Positions 48,948 to 58,015 of a DNA stretch of 64,000 bases are shown here, piece after piece (positions within the stretch are counted from its first letter, which is position 1; each line of letters starts with the position of its first letter). The position numbers and the translations under genes were made by a program. Below the pieces are notes generated by a model. The model was not told where the DNA came from, ran no database searches, and saw only the letters and a program-made list of their open reading frames with translations. The DNA comes from Rhizobium herbae (GTDB lineage Bacteria > Pseudomonadota > Alphaproteobacteria > Rhizobiales > Rhizobiaceae): contig NZ_JAEUAO010000001.1 in the NCBI RefSeq assembly GCF_019511375.1, positions 1,302,001 through 1,366,000 of the forward strand, in the 5' to 3' direction.

Positions 48948-50845
48948 TTACCCGCAGAACGACACTTGGCATGCTTGCCTCCATGCTGGTTCCCGGCACC
49001 AGCCGCGCCGCGCCGGAGCCTGCATTTCTGCGACCTTACCTGCGTGCGCAAACGCTGCCTGTGCTCAGCGAGCGGATTCCGAAAAATCCCCGCCGCGTCA
49101 ATCTTGCGGCCATGGGTCGCGAGCCCGGGAAATATGGCGGCACTGCCCGCATGCTGATCGGCAGCCAGAAGGATATCCGCTATATGACGATCAACGGCTA
49201 TGCCCGTCTGGTCGGCTATGACGAAAACCTGCAGTTCCAGCCGGATATCCTCGAAAGCTTCGACGTACAGGAAGGCCGCATCTTCACGTTCAGGATCCGC
49301 GATGGTCATCGCTGGTCTAACGGCAGCTACCTGACAGCCGAGGATTTCCGCTACACCTGGGAAGATGTGATCCTCAACAAGGACCTGCGCAAGGGTGGCG
49401 TCCAGCGCGAACTTCTGGCCGATGGCAAACCGCCCGTCTTCGAGGTTCTGGACGAATTGACCGTCCGCTACACGTGGAGCGCACCGAACCCGGACTTCCT
49501 CCCGGGTCTTGCAGCCGCGTCCCCGATCATCCTGCTCCTGCCCTCTGCCTATATGCGGCATTTCCACAAGAAGTATCAGGACGAATTTCGTCTCTCGGCT
49601 CTGATGAAACAGTACCGCGCCAAGAAATGGGCCGACCTGCATATCAAGATGTCGCGGCAGTACCGCCCGGAAAACCCCGATCTGCCGACGCTTGATCCGT
49701 GGATGAACAGAACGGCGCCGCCGGCCGAACAATTCGTCTTCGAGCGCAATCCCTTCTTCCACCGGGTCGACGAAAACGGGCTGCAACTGCCTTATATCGA
49801 TCGTTTCCTGCTCAATATCAGTTCGTCCGAAATCATTCCGGCCAAAACCGGGGCGGGTGAGAGCGACCTTCAATCGACAGGCGTCGATTTCTCAGACTAT
49901 GCGTTTTTCAAGGACTCGGAAAAACGCTACCCGGTGAAGGTCAAGCTCTTCAAGAGAACCGAAGGCTCCCGCATCGCCCTTTTGCCCAACCTCAACTGCA
50001 GCGACAAGGTTTGGCGCAATCTGTTCTGGGACGTACGGGTGCGCCGGGCGCTTTCGCTCGCGATCGATCGGCACGAGATCAACATGGTCAGCTTCTATGG
50101 CCTTGGCAAGGAAAGCGCCGACACGATCCTTCCGGACAGCCCGCTGTTCAAGCCGGAATATGCCTCGGCCTGGGCCAGCCACGATCCGGACCAGGCCAAT
50201 GCGCTGCTCGACGAGGTCGGTCTTACACAGAAAAACAGCGCGGGCATTCGCCTCCTGCCCGATGGGCGCGAGGCCCAGATCGTCATCGAGACCGCCGGTG
50301 AAAGCACGCTCGAAACCGATGTTCTGGAACTGATCAAGGATCACTGGATGAAAATCGGTTTCTCGCTTTTCATCAAGACATCGCAGCGCGACGTCTTCCG
50401 CAGTCGTGCGATGGGCGGCGACATCATTATGTCGATGTGGAACGGCCTCGAAAACGGCGTGCCGACGGCGGACATGAACCCTTCGCGCCTTGCGCCGAGC
50501 GCCGACGACCAGTTGCAGTGGCCGGTCTGGGGTATGCACTACCTGTCCCTCGGACAAAACGGCCATGCTCCGGAACTGCCGGAAGCGATCAAGCTCGTCG
50601 AGCTCCTGAAGGAATGGAAACGAACGGTCGATAGCGCCCAAAGAGCGCGCATCTGGCACGAAATGCTCGAAATTTACACTCAGAACGTCTTTTCGATCGG
50701 TATCGTCAACGCCACGCTTCAGCCGGTGCTCCACTCTTCCCATCTGCACAACGTTCCCGAAACGGGTCTCTACGGCTTCGATCCGACCTGTTATCTCGGC
50801 GTCTATATGCCGGATACCTTCTGGTACAGCAGCGAGGTTAGCTGA
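48944..50845 (+). CDS. Family 5 substrate-binding protein of the ABC importer
   Basis: 633 residues from GTG 48944, overlapping the ATPase stop (GTGA). The N terminus has a twin-arginine-like signal (MITRRTTLGMLASML, cleavage near SRA-APE). The fold is the peptide-type solute-binding protein: FRIRDGHRWSNGSYLTAEDFRYTW. It is longer than DppA, close to YejA or the rhizobial alpha-galactoside binding protein AgpA. Followed by glycosyltransferases, so an oligosaccharide or glycopeptide ligand is more attractive than a plain peptide. Confidence 0.9.
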
Positions 50846-50847
50846 TC

Positions 50848-51846
50848 ATGTTGCGTTACATATTCTGGCGCATCCTGGCGATGATCCCGACGCTGCTGAT
50901 CATCTCCGCGCTGGTCTTCACCATCATCGAACTGCCGCCGGGCGACTATTTCGAAAGCTACATCTCCGAACTGCGCGCCCAGGGCGAAGCCGTGGACATG
51001 GCGGAGATCGAGGAACTGCGCGCCCAATACGGCTTCGACCGTCCGCCGGTACTGCGCTATTTCCATTGGGTTGCCGGCATGCTGCAGGGCGACTACGGCT
51101 ATTCCTTCGAGTACCAGCTTCCCGTCAACGAGGTCGTCGGCGATCGTCTCTGGCTGACCGTGCTCGTCTCCTTCGTCACCATCCTGTTCACCTGGCTGGT
51201 CGCCTTCCCGATCGGCATCTATTCCGCCACCCATCAATATAGCTGGGGCGATTATGGCCTCACCTTCCTCGGCCTGGTCGGCATCGCCATTCCGAACTTC
51301 ATGTTCGCATTGATCCTGATGTATTTCGCCAATATCTGGTTCGGGACCTCCATCGGCCACTTGATGGACCAGAAATACCTGGCTGAGCCGATGAGCTGGG
51401 AGAAGATGAAGTCGATCCTGGAGCATCTGTGGATCCCGGTGCTGATCGTCGGCACCGCGGGCACCGCCGGCATGATCCGAAGGCTGCGCGCCAACCTGCT
51501 CGACGAGCTGCAAAAACAGTATGTCGTGACTGCCCGTGCCAAGGGCTTGCATCCGTTCCGCGCACTGGTCAAATATCCGCTGCGCATGGCACTCAACTTC
51601 TTCATCTCGGATATCGGCTCGATCCTGCCGGCGATCATTTCCGGTGCCGAAATCACCGCCATCGTTCTGTCTCTCGAAACAACGGGTCCGATGCTGATAA
51701 AAGCGTTGCAAAGCCAGGATATGTATCTTGCCGGCTCGTTCCTGATGTTCCTGGCATTCCTCACGGTGATCGGCGTCCTCATCTCCGACATTGCGCTTGC
51801 CCTGCTCGATCCGCGCATCAGACTACAAGGCGGTAGCACCAAGTGA
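50848..51846 (+). CDS. ABC transporter permease (DppB/YejB type)
   Basis: 332 residues, DppB-like permease starting MLRYIFWRILAMIP with about six helices and the coupling loop with GLHPFRALVKYPLR. Begins right after the binding-protein stop and its end overlaps the next permease start by GTGA. Confidence 0.92.
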   Translation: MLRYIFWRILAMIPTLLIISALVFTIIELPPGDYFESYISELRAQGEAVDMAEIEELRAQYGFDRPPVLRYFHWVAGMLQGDYGYSFEYQLPVNEVVGDRLWLTVLVSFVTILFTWLVAFPIGIYSATHQYSWGDYGLTFLGLVGIAIPNFMFALILMYFANIWFGTSIGHLMDQKYLAEPMSWEKMKSILEHLWIPVLIVGTAGTAGMIRRLRANLLDELQKQYVVTARAKGLHPFRALVKYPLRMALNFFISDIGSILPAIISGAEITAIVLSLETTGPMLIKALQSQDMYLAGSFLMFLAFLTVIGVLISDIALALLDPRIRLQGGSTK

Positions 51847-53018
51847 CGATATCCCTTCCCGAACCCGGCGCGCCGCTGGCGCACTACGTATCGACCGCAC
51901 CGTTCGACCCGCATTCCGTCGACGTGATGACCGAGGAACAAACGCGCGTCTATCAGGCGTCGCAGATGCGGCTGATGTGGTGGAAGTTCAAGAAGCATCG
52001 CCTGGCGCTGTACTCGCTCTATTTTCTCGGTTTTCTCTACGCGATCATCGCCATTGTCGAGCTCTTGGCGCCCTATAACCTGCACACGCGCAACGTCGAC
52101 TTCATCCATTCGCCGCCGCAGCGGGTTCACTTCTTCCATCAGGGCAATTTCGTCGGTCCGTTCGTCTATGGACGCACCATGACGCTCGACATGGACACGC
52201 TGCGCCGGATCTACACCGACGATGTGAACAAGGTCGAACCGATCCGCTTCTTCTGCAGCGGCGACAGCTACCGGTTCTGGGGCCTGTTCGAAGCCAACAA
52301 ACACCTGGTCTGCCCGGCCAAGGACGGCGAACTGTTCCTGCTCGGCAGCGACCGTCTCGGTCGTGATGTCCTCTCGCGCATCCTCTACGGCGCCCGCATA
52401 TCTCTGACCATCGGCCTGCTCGGCATCACCATGAGCTTCGTGCTCGGCATCGTCATCGGCGGTCTCGCCGGCTATCACGGTGGCGTCTTCGACCTGATCG
52501 TCCAGCGTGTCATCGAGGTGCTGCAATCCATCCCGAGCATTCCGCTGTGGATGGCGCTGGCGGCGATCATGCCGGTGACCTGGAGCCCGATCCTCATCTA
52601 TCTGGGCATCACGGCCATTCTCGGCCTGCTCGACTGGACGGGACTGGCGCGCGCCGTGCGCTCGAAGCTTTTGGCATTGCGCGAGGAAGACTACGTTCTG
52701 GCAGCCCAGCTGATGGGGGCCGGCTCGAGCCGCATCATCGGCCGCCATCTCGTCCCCGGCTTCATGTCGCACCTGATCGCCACGGCAACGATGTCTATCC
52801 CCGGGATGATCCTCGGCGAAACCGCGCTCAGCTTCCTGGGCCTGGGTCTGCGCCCGCCGATTACCAGCTGGGGTATTCTTTTGACGGAAGCCCGCAGCGT
52901 CAGCGTCATTGCATTTTATCCCTGGCTGTTGTTTCCAACCATTCCGGTCATTCTCGTGATTCTGGCGTTCAATTTCCTGGGCGACGGTCTTCGTGATGCT
53001 GCCGACCCCTATAAGTGA
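51843..53018 (+). CDS. ABC transporter permease (DppC/YejE type, large periplasmic loop)
   Basis: 391 residues from GTG 51843. C-terminal DppC-like core (LGSDRLGRDVLSRILYGARISL, then a coupling loop with MGAGSSRIIGRHLVP). Between the first helix and this core there is a loop of about 100 residues, predicted periplasmic and rich in aromatic residues (FIHSPPQRVHFFHQGNF), longer than in standard DppC. YejE-like permeases also carry such loops. It may contact the substrate or the binding protein. Confidence 0.9.
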   Translation: MTISLPEPGAPLAHYVSTAPFDPHSVDVMTEEQTRVYQASQMRLMWWKFKKHRLALYSLYFLGFLYAIIAIVELLAPYNLHTRNVDFIHSPPQRVHFFHQGNFVGPFVYGRTMTLDMDTLRRIYTDDVNKVEPIRFFCSGDSYRFWGLFEANKHLVCPAKDGELFLLGSDRLGRDVLSRILYGARISLTIGLLGITMSFVLGIVIGGLAGYHGGVFDLIVQRVIEVLQSIPSIPLWMALAAIMPVTWSPILIYLGITAILGLLDWTGLARAVRSKLLALREEDYVLAAQLMGAGSSRIIGRHLVPGFMSHLIATATMSIPGMILGETALSFLGLGLRPPITSWGILLTEARSVSVIAFYPWLLFPTIPVILVILAFNFLGDGLRDAADPYK

Positions 53019-53078
53019 AGTGGAACCTGATATGCTTAGGAAGAAGGGCAGCGCGAGAGGAGACAAGGGGCTCCGCTC

Positions 53079-54287
53079 ATGACCCGTCGGATTGAGGACG
53101 CCCGGATCCTGATGTACAGCCACGACACGTTCGGCCTCGGTCATCTGCGGCGCTGTCGCACGATCGCGCATTCGCTGGTCGAAGACTATCGCGGTCTCAA
53201 CATCCTGATCATCTCGGGCGCCACGATTGCCGGTGCCTTCGACTACCGGGCGCGCGTCGATTTCGTGAAGATTCCGAGCGTCATCAAGCTGCGCAACGGC
53301 GAATATACCTCAATGGACCGGCATATCGACCTGCACGAGACGCTGAAGATGCGCAAGTCGATCATCCGTCATACGGCGGAGACCTTCCAGCCGGACATCT
53401 TCATCGTCGACAAGGAGCCTTTGGGCCTGCAGGGCGAAGTCGAGGAGACGCTCGCCTATCTGAAGAAGCAGGGAACGACGCTGGTCCTTGGCCTTCGTGA
53501 AGTCATGGACGCCCCGCATCTGCTCGATGCGGAGTGGAAGGCCAACGACGTGATGCGCAAGATCGGCCAGTTCTACGACAACATCTGGGTCTATGGCCCG
53601 CCGGATTTCTACGATCCGCTCGTCGGTCTCGATGTCCCGCCGCATGTCCGGGCGAAGATGGATTTCGTCGGTTTCCTGCAGCGAAGCGTCTCGCAGGACG
53701 TCGAGTCCGAGCACAAGCCGAAAGGCGAGTACATCCTCGTGACCACCGGCGGCGGCGGCGACGGTTCCGATCTGATCCACGACGTGGTCGACGCCTATCA
53801 GGAAGATCCGACCCTGACGCACAAGTCATTGATCGTTCTTGGTCCCTATATGCCGGCCAAGCAGCGCCACAAGCTTTTGACGAAATGCGCGAAGATCCCC
53901 TCCCTCGAGGTGATCGAATTCGACAATCGCATGGAAGAGCTGATCGCCGGCGCCAAGGCCGTGGTGGCCATGGGCGGCTACAACACCTATTGCGAAATTC
54001 TGTCTTTCGACAAGCCGGCGCTGATCGTGCCGCGCGTGACGCCGCGCGAGGAGCAACTGATCCGCGCAAGCCGCGCCGCCGAGCTTGGATTGATCGACAT
54101 GCTCCGGCCCGAGGAAGCACGCGACCCGATGCGCTTTGCCGCCGCCCTCAAGGCCCTGCCCGACCGCGCTCCGCCATCGAAAAGCGCGGCCGGCATGACG
54201 CTTGAAGGACTGGTAAACATATCGCGGACCGTTGGCGAATGGCTTGGCCGCCGCGAACATGAGCACCTGATCGTCGTTAAGGGGTGA
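53079..54287 (+). CDS. Predicted GT-B glycosyltransferase (COG4671-like), first copy
   Basis: 402 residues, GT-B like. The N terminus ILMYSHDTFGLGHLRRC is the signature I associate with COG4671 predicted glycosyltransferases. The C-terminal half shows the donor-binding pattern with TTGGGGDGSDLI and AVVAMGGYNTYCEIL, as in MurG-type enzymes. AGGAG precedes the ATG. It starts 60 bases after the permease and continues the run. Acceptor and donor unknown; no biochemical precedent that I can name. Confidence 0.8.
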   Translation: MTRRIEDARILMYSHDTFGLGHLRRCRTIAHSLVEDYRGLNILIISGATIAGAFDYRARVDFVKIPSVIKLRNGEYTSMDRHIDLHETLKMRKSIIRHTAETFQPDIFIVDKEPLGLQGEVEETLAYLKKQGTTLVLGLREVMDAPHLLDAEWKANDVMRKIGQFYDNIWVYGPPDFYDPLVGLDVPPHVRAKMDFVGFLQRSVSQDVESEHKPKGEYILVTTGGGGDGSDLIHDVVDAYQEDPTLTHKSLIVLGPYMPAKQRHKLLTKCAKIPSLEVIEFDNRMEELIAGAKAVVAMGGYNTYCEILSFDKPALIVPRVTPREEQLIRASRAAELGLIDMLRPEEARDPMRFAAALKALPDRAPPSKSAAGMTLEGLVNISRTVGEWLGRREHEHLIVVKG

Positions 54288-54294
54288 TTTCACT

Positions 54295-55542
54295 TTGACA
54301 CAACGCCGCAAGATCGTCGTGGTGCTGAAGGGATATCCGCGCCTTTCGGAAACCTTCATCGCCCAGGAACTGCTTGGATTGGAACGGGCCGGCTTCGAAC
54401 TGGCGCTGGTGGCGCTGCGCCGCCCGACGGACAAGAAGCGCCACCCGGTGCATGACGAAATCCGCGCACCGGTTCACTACCTGCCGGAATATCTGCACGA
54501 GGAGCCTTTGCGGGTTGCTCGCGCCTTCGTACACTGCCTTGCGAAACCCGGCTTCTGGCGCAGTCTTCCGGCATTCACGGCCGATCTCTGGCGCGACCGG
54601 ACACGCAACCGGATTCGCCGTTTCGGCCAGGCGATGGTTCTCTCCGCCGAATGGCCGAAGGGCGGCGACTGGCTGCACGCCCACTTCATCCACACGCCGG
54701 CTTCCGTTACCCGCTACACCAGTACCATCACCGGCATCGCCTGGAGCTGCTCGGCTCACGCCAAGGACATCTGGACGTCGCCGGCATGGGAACTTGCCGG
54801 CAAGCTCGCCAGCACGCGCTGGACCGTAACCTGCACCCAGACCGGATTTGAGCATCTGCGCCATCTTGCCGGCGGCAGGCCGCACGTGCATCTGAGCTAT
54901 CACGGGCTTGATCTCAGCCGCTTCGGCGTCTTTGACGGGGTGCGGTCGTCGTTCGACGGATCGCAGCCGGAAACGCCCGTGACGATCATCAGCGTCGGCC
55001 GTGCCGTCGAGAAAAAGGGCTTCGACATTCTGCTCAGGGCGCTCAGCCTGCTCCCGAACGATCTCCACTGGCGATTCGAGCACATCGGCGGCGGCGAACA
55101 CTTGAAGAAACTTCAGGCGATGGCCGCCGAACTCGGCATCGCGAAAAAGGTGTCCTGGCACGGACCGCTGTCGCAGACGGAGGTTTTGCATCACTATCGC
55201 AGTGCCGATATCTTCGCCCTCGCCTGCCGCATCACCGCCGACGGGGATCGTGACGGGCTGCCGAACGTTTTGGTCGAAGCATCGAGCCAGGCGCTGTTCT
55301 GCGTCTCAACGAACATTTCGGGCGTACCGGAATTGCTCGTCGACGGCGAAAACGGGCTTGTTGTCCCGCCCGAGGATCCCCAGGCCCTTGCCAATGCCCT
55401 GGAAAGGGCCATCCGCGATCCGTCCCTGCGCCAGCGGCTGGGCGAAGCCGCGGAAAGGACCGTGCGGCGCGAGTTCGACCACCAGACCAGCATCCACCAA
55501 CTGAAGACGCTCTTCGAGACGGAATGGCAGGCAGCGCAATGA
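54295..55542 (+). CDS. Glycosyltransferase family 4
   Basis: 415 residues from a TTG start, seven bases after the preceding stop. GT4 features: SETFIAQELLGLERAGFE at the acceptor side, the retaining donor region with VGRAVEKKGFDILLRAL, and the GPNVLVEAS-equivalent DGLPNVLVEASSQAL with the catalytic Glu pattern. Resembles WcaL/AmsK-like exopolysaccharide transferases. Placed between the two COG4671-like genes and overlapping the second by ATGA. Confidence 0.9.
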   Translation: MTQRRKIVVVLKGYPRLSETFIAQELLGLERAGFELALVALRRPTDKKRHPVHDEIRAPVHYLPEYLHEEPLRVARAFVHCLAKPGFWRSLPAFTADLWRDRTRNRIRRFGQAMVLSAEWPKGGDWLHAHFIHTPASVTRYTSTITGIAWSCSAHAKDIWTSPAWELAGKLASTRWTVTCTQTGFEHLRHLAGGRPHVHLSYHGLDLSRFGVFDGVRSSFDGSQPETPVTIISVGRAVEKKGFDILLRALSLLPNDLHWRFEHIGGGEHLKKLQAMAAELGIAKKVSWHGPLSQTEVLHHYRSADIFALACRITADGDRDGLPNVLVEASSQALFCVSTNISGVPELLVDGENGLVVPPEDPQALANALERAIRDPSLRQRLGEAAERTVRREFDHQTSIHQLKTLFETEWQAAQ

Positions 55543-56684
55543 CCAATGCCCAGGCAGCGCCGGCGCGCGTCTTCTTCTATGTCCAGCACCTGCTCGGCAT
55601 TGGTCATCTGGCACGCGCCAGCCGTATTGCCCGGGCGCTTGCCGAGGACGGTTTCGACGTGACTATGGTGACCGGCGGCACGCCGGTGCCCGGCTTTCCC
55701 GGGCCGCATGTGCGCCACATCGCCTTGCCGACGATCACGGCCGGCGACGCCGGCTTTTCCGGGCTTGCCGACATTAACGGCAAGCCGGTCGACGAAACCT
55801 TCAAGGACAGTCGCCGCGACCTGTTGCTGGCGGCGTTCCGCGAAAACCGGCCTGACGTCGTCATCATTGAAGCCTTTCCCTTCGGCCGTCGCCAGGTCCG
55901 CTTCGAACTTCTGCCGCTGCTCGACGAGATCGCCGCCACGGACAACCGGCCCATGGTGATGACGTCGCTGCGCGATATCCTGCAGGAGCGCTCCAAACCC
56001 GGGCGCGACGAGGAAACGGTCGCGGTCCTGAAACAGTATTTCGACCGGGTTCTGGTTCATGGGGACCCGGCCTTCGCCCGGCTGGAAGATACTTTTCCTC
56101 CCGCCGCCGAGATCGCCGACAAGGTCATCTATACCGGCCTCGTTGCAGCGCCGCCTCCCGCAGAACCGGCAGAGCGTTTCGACATCATCGTATCGGCCGG
56201 TGGCGGCGCCGTCGGCAACACGTTGATCCGTGCAGCGCTTGAAGCGGCAAAATCGATCGACAGGGGCCTGTCCTGGGCCCTGATCACCGGTCCCAACCTG
56301 CCGCAGTCCGATTTTGAGGCGATTTCTTCGGCTGCGCCGGCGCATGTCAGCGTCTATCGCTTCCGTCCGGATTTTGCGAGCCTTCTCAAGGGCGCCAGAC
56401 TGTCTGTGTCACAAGCGGGCTACAACACGGTTTGCGACATTCTGCGGGCCGGATGCCATCCCTTGCTCATCCCGTTTACCGCCGGCGGCGAAACCGAGCA
56501 GACGGTCAGAGCCGAGCGCCTCGAAAGGCTGGGCCTCGCCCATGTCCTGCCCGAGGAAACGCTGTCGCCAAAGACCATGACGCAAGGGATCAGCGCGGCG
56601 CTCGCAGTCTCCGGCCGTCCGCCGCACAGCCTCGATCTCGATGGCGCGCAGCGCACGGCAGAAATTCTGCGCGGCCTCCTCTGA
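55539..56684 (+). CDS. Predicted GT-B glycosyltransferase (COG4671-like), second copy
   Basis: 381 residues from ATG 55539, which overlaps the GT4 stop (ATGA). N terminus VFFYVQHLLGIGHLARASRIARAL parallels the first copy (GLGHLRRC), and the C-terminal half has SAGGGAVGNTLIRAAL and LSVSQAGYNTVCDIL. The two copies are diverged, so they probably make different bonds. Ends eight bases before the convergent methyltransferase gene. Confidence 0.8.
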   Translation: MTNAQAAPARVFFYVQHLLGIGHLARASRIARALAEDGFDVTMVTGGTPVPGFPGPHVRHIALPTITAGDAGFSGLADINGKPVDETFKDSRRDLLLAAFRENRPDVVIIEAFPFGRRQVRFELLPLLDEIAATDNRPMVMTSLRDILQERSKPGRDEETVAVLKQYFDRVLVHGDPAFARLEDTFPPAAEIADKVIYTGLVAAPPPAEPAERFDIIVSAGGGAVGNTLIRAALEAAKSIDRGLSWALITGPNLPQSDFEAISSAAPAHVSVYRFRPDFASLLKGARLSVSQAGYNTVCDILRAGCHPLLIPFTAGGETEQTVRAERLERLGLAHVLPEETLSPKTMTQGISAALAVSGRPPHSLDLDGAQRTAEILRGLL

Positions 56685-56691
56685 CCGGCGA

Positions 56692-57369
56692 TCAGACGGT
56701 GCCAATCACCATGAAGCGGGTGTATTTCTTCATCGCCAGCGCGCCGGCAAAGGCAACGTGGCGCAGTGCCGTCTGCTCCTTGAAGGCCTCAAGCGTCGGC
56801 ACGCAATTGATGTGCGTCGGCTCGCTGAAATAATCGTTGGACTGCAACAGGACCTGCATACCCCGCGGCAGCAACGACAGCCATGCCGGAAGATCGGCAA
56901 TGTGCTCGCAACTGGTGTTGATCACCAGATCGGGCCGGGAGGCCTCGTAATCGAGCCCGTACATATCCTGGCTGACTGCACGAAAACGCTCGCCCGCCCC
57001 GGCATTCAGCGTCTCGGCCACTTTGGCAACCTCCGGATCGAGATCGACGCTCTCGATCATCCCGATATTGAAGCGGCTGTCGTCGAAAAACATCGCCGGC
57101 AGCACGCCGTACCAGCCGCCGAGAACGACGATGTGATTAAAATTTCCGCCGAGACTTTCAAACAGGCTGTCGCGCGCCCATATCTTGCATCCAACCTGCT
57201 TGTGGTTGAAGGCCGTACCCAGGTCCGCGTCCGGATATCTGGCCACGACTTCCGCAAGACCTTCGACCAGAGAGCTTCCCGTATAGGCGGCCAGACCACG
57301 GATAATATCGAAGGCACTTTCGTGCCAATCTGTTGTGTTTGCTTCGTTTGTTCCAGTGGTTTTCATCAT
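56692..57369 (-). CDS. SAM-dependent methyltransferase-like protein
   Basis: 225 residues. A Rossmann-type core with IVVLGGWYGVLPAMFF in the motif I position, IESVDLDPEVAKVAETL and DLVINTSCEHI. The motif resembles a class I methyltransferase, with an unusual GGWYG loop. Convergent with the second COG4671-like gene and divergent from the next methyltransferase-like gene, so it breaks the otherwise co-directional run. Target unknown. Confidence 0.65.
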   Translation of the reverse strand: MMKTTGTNEANTTDWHESAFDIIRGLAAYTGSSLVEGLAEVVARYPDADLGTAFNHKQVGCKIWARDSLFESLGGNFNHIVVLGGWYGVLPAMFFDDSRFNIGMIESVDLDPEVAKVAETLNAGAGERFRAVSQDMYGLDYEASRPDLVINTSCEHIADLPAWLSLLPRGMQVLLQSNDYFSEPTHINCVPTLEAFKEQTALRHVAFAGALAMKKYTRFMVIGTV

Positions 57370-57407
57370 GCGCGTGTTGTAGTCTGTGCTTTTCTGGAGT
57401 GCAAGGA

Positions 57408-58007
57408 ATGCAAGTCAACCTGAAGGATGCCGCTGCCGCTTCCGAAGCTCCCGGAGCGGGAAAGGACATACCGCATCTGGCAGGAATTGGCGCAACCATG
57501 CGGCAAGTCTTTGCCGCCCATTTCATGCGCGATTGCCCGCACGTCCTGGAAATCGGTGGCCACATACGGCCCATAACGCCTTACCTTACCCATCACCCGC
57601 TGTCCGTGACGTCGCTCGACCCGAAGACCGAAGCCTATGAGGCGCATGAACTGAACGGCAAACAGTGCCACGTGCGGCACATTCAAGCCAAGTTCCAACA
57701 AATCGACTACCACTACCAACCTGGTAGTTATGGCCTGGTCCTTCTCGGTTACTCGCTGAAGCCGTTTGGTCTCAAGGACCCGCTCGGTGCTCTGCTGTTT
57801 TCGCTGATCGACAATGCCAGGACTGTCGTCATCGAATACGCGCCCGAACTCGAACGCGCCGCATCGCAGGTGCCGCACATCGTCAGCCGCCCGACCGTCT
57901 CGATCAGGGGACAGTTCGACCTTCGTCTCCACGACCCGGAAATCGCCGACACGCCCTATGCCGCCCGGCGTTTCTACGTGCTCGACACCCGCTATTCAGT
58001 TAGTTGA
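57408..58007 (+). CDS. Possible methyltransferase-like protein
   Basis: 199 residues from ATG 57408; a longer frame upstream is Cys-rich and without a ribosome site. HVLEIGGHIRPITPYL occupies the motif I position and VTSLDPKTEAYE the acidic loop, a Rossmann-like pattern, but the glycine loop is atypical. No second strong SAM motif is seen. It ends nine bases before the ABC exporter-like gene and is probably co-transcribed with it. Function not assignable. Confidence 0.55.
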   Translation: MQVNLKDAAAASEAPGAGKDIPHLAGIGATMRQVFAAHFMRDCPHVLEIGGHIRPITPYLTHHPLSVTSLDPKTEAYEAHELNGKQCHVRHIQAKFQQIDYHYQPGSYGLVLLGYSLKPFGLKDPLGALLFSLIDNARTVVIEYAPELERAASQVPHIVSRPTVSIRGQFDLRLHDPEIADTPYAARRFYVLDTRYSVS

Positions 58008-58015
58008 ACCTGCCC

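Noticed and set aside
51252-53171. Open frame of over 600 codons on the minus strand opposite the permease genes
   Set aside because: It mirrors two well-supported permeases with membrane helices and motifs; the antisense product shows no recognisable fold.
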